NCBI RefSeq assembly: GCF_000012725.1
Contig: NC_007406.1
Location: forward strand, 248,001 to 312,000
Source: Nitrobacter winogradskyi Nb-255
GTDB lineage: Bacteria > Pseudomonadota > Alphaproteobacteria > Rhizobiales > Xanthobacteraceae
Reading direction: 5' to 3'
Length of the DNA: 64,000 nucleotides
The notes under the pieces: model-generated
Seen by the model: the letters and a program-made list of their open reading frames with translations, nothing else
Databases searched by the model: none
What the model was told of the DNA's origin: nothing
Program-made: the position numbers and the translations under genes
Shown: in pieces, positions 63,010 through 64,000 of the stretch
How the letters are laid out: each line of letters opens with the position of its first letter
How positions within the stretch are numbered: position 1 is the first letter of the stretch

Positions 63010-63622
63010 CCAACCAGCCGGCACGGATCGGAAATTCCTCGCCGCCGAGTAGCGCAATCGACTCGTTGAGCGGCAATCCGACCACATTGGTATAGGATCC
63101 CACCAGCTTGACCACGAACGAGCCGGCGATGCCCTGAATTGCGTAGCCGCCTGCCTTGCCTCGCCATTCCCCGGAACCGATGTAGGCCTGAATGTCTTCC
63201 TCGCTCAGCCGCTTGAAGCGAACACGCGTTTCGACCAGCCGCTGACGAAAATTCTCCTTCGGGGTCACGAGACACACGGCGGTATACACGCGATGATTTC
63301 GTCCCGAGAGCAGCCGCAGGCACTGTGAGGCCTCATCGACCAAGTCGGCTTTGGGCAGGATGCGGCGGCCGACGGCGACGACGGTATCGGCCGCCAGAAT
63401 AAACGAGCCGCGAAGCTCGTCGTCGATCTGCAATGCTCTCAAGGCGGCATCAGCCTTGGCGCGAGCGAGGCGATTGGCGCAGGCGCGGGGAAGTTCCCCC
63501 TTTGTCGGCGTCTCATCGATGTCGACAGGCCGCAGCGCGTCGGGTTCGATACCTGCCTGGTTGAGGAGGCTGAGCCGTCGCGGCGAACCGGAGGCGAGTA
63601 CGAGTTTGGGGCGGCCTGACAT
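62999..63622 (-). CDS. Maf-like nucleoside triphosphate pyrophosphatase
   Basis: A 207-residue Maf protein: [18 protein letters not shown] at the N-terminus, [11 protein letters not shown] with the catalytic Asp, and [20 protein letters not shown] and [10 protein letters not shown] towards the end. Maf enzymes hydrolyse modified or non-canonical NTPs (for example dTTP/UTP or m7GTP). It overlaps yacG by 11 bp. In related genomes infA is usually just upstream; here the next 290 bp contain none. Confidence 0.95.
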   Translation of the reverse strand: MSGRPKLVLASGSPRRLSLLNQAGIEPDALRPVDIDETPTKGELPRACANRLARAKADAALRALQIDDELRGSFILAADTVVAVGRRILPKADLVDEASQCLRLLSGRNHRVYTAVCLVTPKENFRQRLVETRVRFKRLSEEDIQAYIGSGEWRGKAGGYAIQGIAGSFVVKLVGSYTNVVGLPLNESIALLGGEEFPIRAGWLDAG

Positions 63623-63635
63623 GTGGTTTCGTGTC

Positions 63636-63700
63636 TAGCGCGTTTTCCGCAAAAGTGGATACCGGTTTTGCGATCGAATACGCGCAAAATGATTCGAGAG
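63636..63700. repeat. Dispersed repeat, variant copy
   Basis: TAGCGCGTTTTCCGCAAAAG, TGGATACCGGTTTTGCGATC and ACGCGCAAAATGATTCGAGA: a related form of the core repeat, 14 bp upstream of the maf start. It marks the return to core chromosome. Confidence 0.55.
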
Positions 63701-63912
63701 TATTTCTTGCAGCTAACCGGACTCCACTCAGCCGTAAATGCTCCACGGCATGATCTATCGGAACGTATCCGGTTCGACAACGGCAACAGCAACGATGCCG
63801 GTGCTCGGAGCCCCTTGAGCGCCGGCCACGCGGCGGCGGGCCCGGCCATGACCGGGCTCCGCCACGACCTCTTGGCGGCTGACATCCGCGGCGGGCTTGC
63901 TACACAGGTTCG

Positions 63913-64000
63913 ATGTTGAGCCGAATGATTCGTCGTTGTCACCAAATCGTCGCGGGCGCGCTGCTGCTTGCGTCGCTCGCCGAGGTTCCCGATAGCGCAG
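63913..64000 (+). CDS. Start of a probable secreted protein, cut by window edge
   Basis: An ATG at 63913 opens a frame of 29 residues to the edge: MLSRMIRRCHQIVAGALLLA then SLAEVPDSA. A basic start plus a hydrophobic core looks like a signal peptide. Too little is present to identify it. Confidence 0.4.
   Translation, partial: MLSRMIRRCHQIVAGALLLASLAEVPDSA

Overview
The window is about 64 kb of a high-GC alphaproteobacterial chromosome. An aa3 cytochrome c oxidase cluster (coxB-coxA-ctaB-ctaG-coxC), a split b/b' F0 ATP synthase operon, a C4-pathway 5-aminolevulinate synthase, an IalB-family protein, a UPF0262 protein and many copies of a short intergenic repeat point to the Bradyrhizobium/Nitrobacter/Rhodopseudomonas group. 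Nitrobacter-like is my best guess, but the genus cannot be fixed from sequence reading alone.

Core part 1 (1-31452): murJ (partial), PfkB sugar/nucleoside kinase, pirin, tldD, ialB-like, the cox operon closed by a terminator, thrC coupled to an M16 peptidase, a RimJ-type acetyltransferase, an IS630 element, a secreted hypothetical protein, atpI-B-E-F'-F, an orphan FixJ-type response regulator, hemA, bioB, an outer-membrane beta-barrel protein with its own terminator, tRNA-Thr(GGT), murA, hisD, a UPF0262 gene and a low-molecular-weight phosphatase. Most intergenic gaps here carry the dispersed palindromic repeats.

Accessory part (about 31450-62615): none of those repeats was seen here. It begins with a scar of broken genes: two LysR remnants flanking a twice-frameshifted SNF2 helicase remnant, a TonB receptor fragment, and an IS3 element that truncates a ParB-like gene. 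Plasmid/ICE-type genes follow (parB-like, ardC). Then comes a defence-like block: a TIR-domain protein behind a palindromic operator; an HNH protein; a four-gene translationally coupled minus-strand operon (AbiEi, AbiEii, a PD-(D/E)XK-like protein, a DUF4365-type nuclease-like protein); a divergent plus-strand operon (unknown protein, QueC/QatC/Cap9-like PP-loop protein, XRE-ImmA/IrrE protein, PIN protein, possible 53-aa ORF); and a type I restriction operon (HTH-hsdR-hsdM-hsdS) ending in an RloC-like zinc-hook ATPase. Next is a 3' fragment of tRNA-Val beside one tyrosine integrase, then an AlpA-like gene and a second tyrosine integrase abutting the 3' end of tRNA-Phe(GAA).

Core part 2 (62616-64000): tRNA-Phe, yacG and maf on the minus strand, then the start of a secreted-protein ORF.

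The most promising places for undescribed biology are the AbiE-plus-two-nuclease operon and the divergent QueC-like/XRE-ImmA/PIN operon, which share a 110-bp divergent promoter region.
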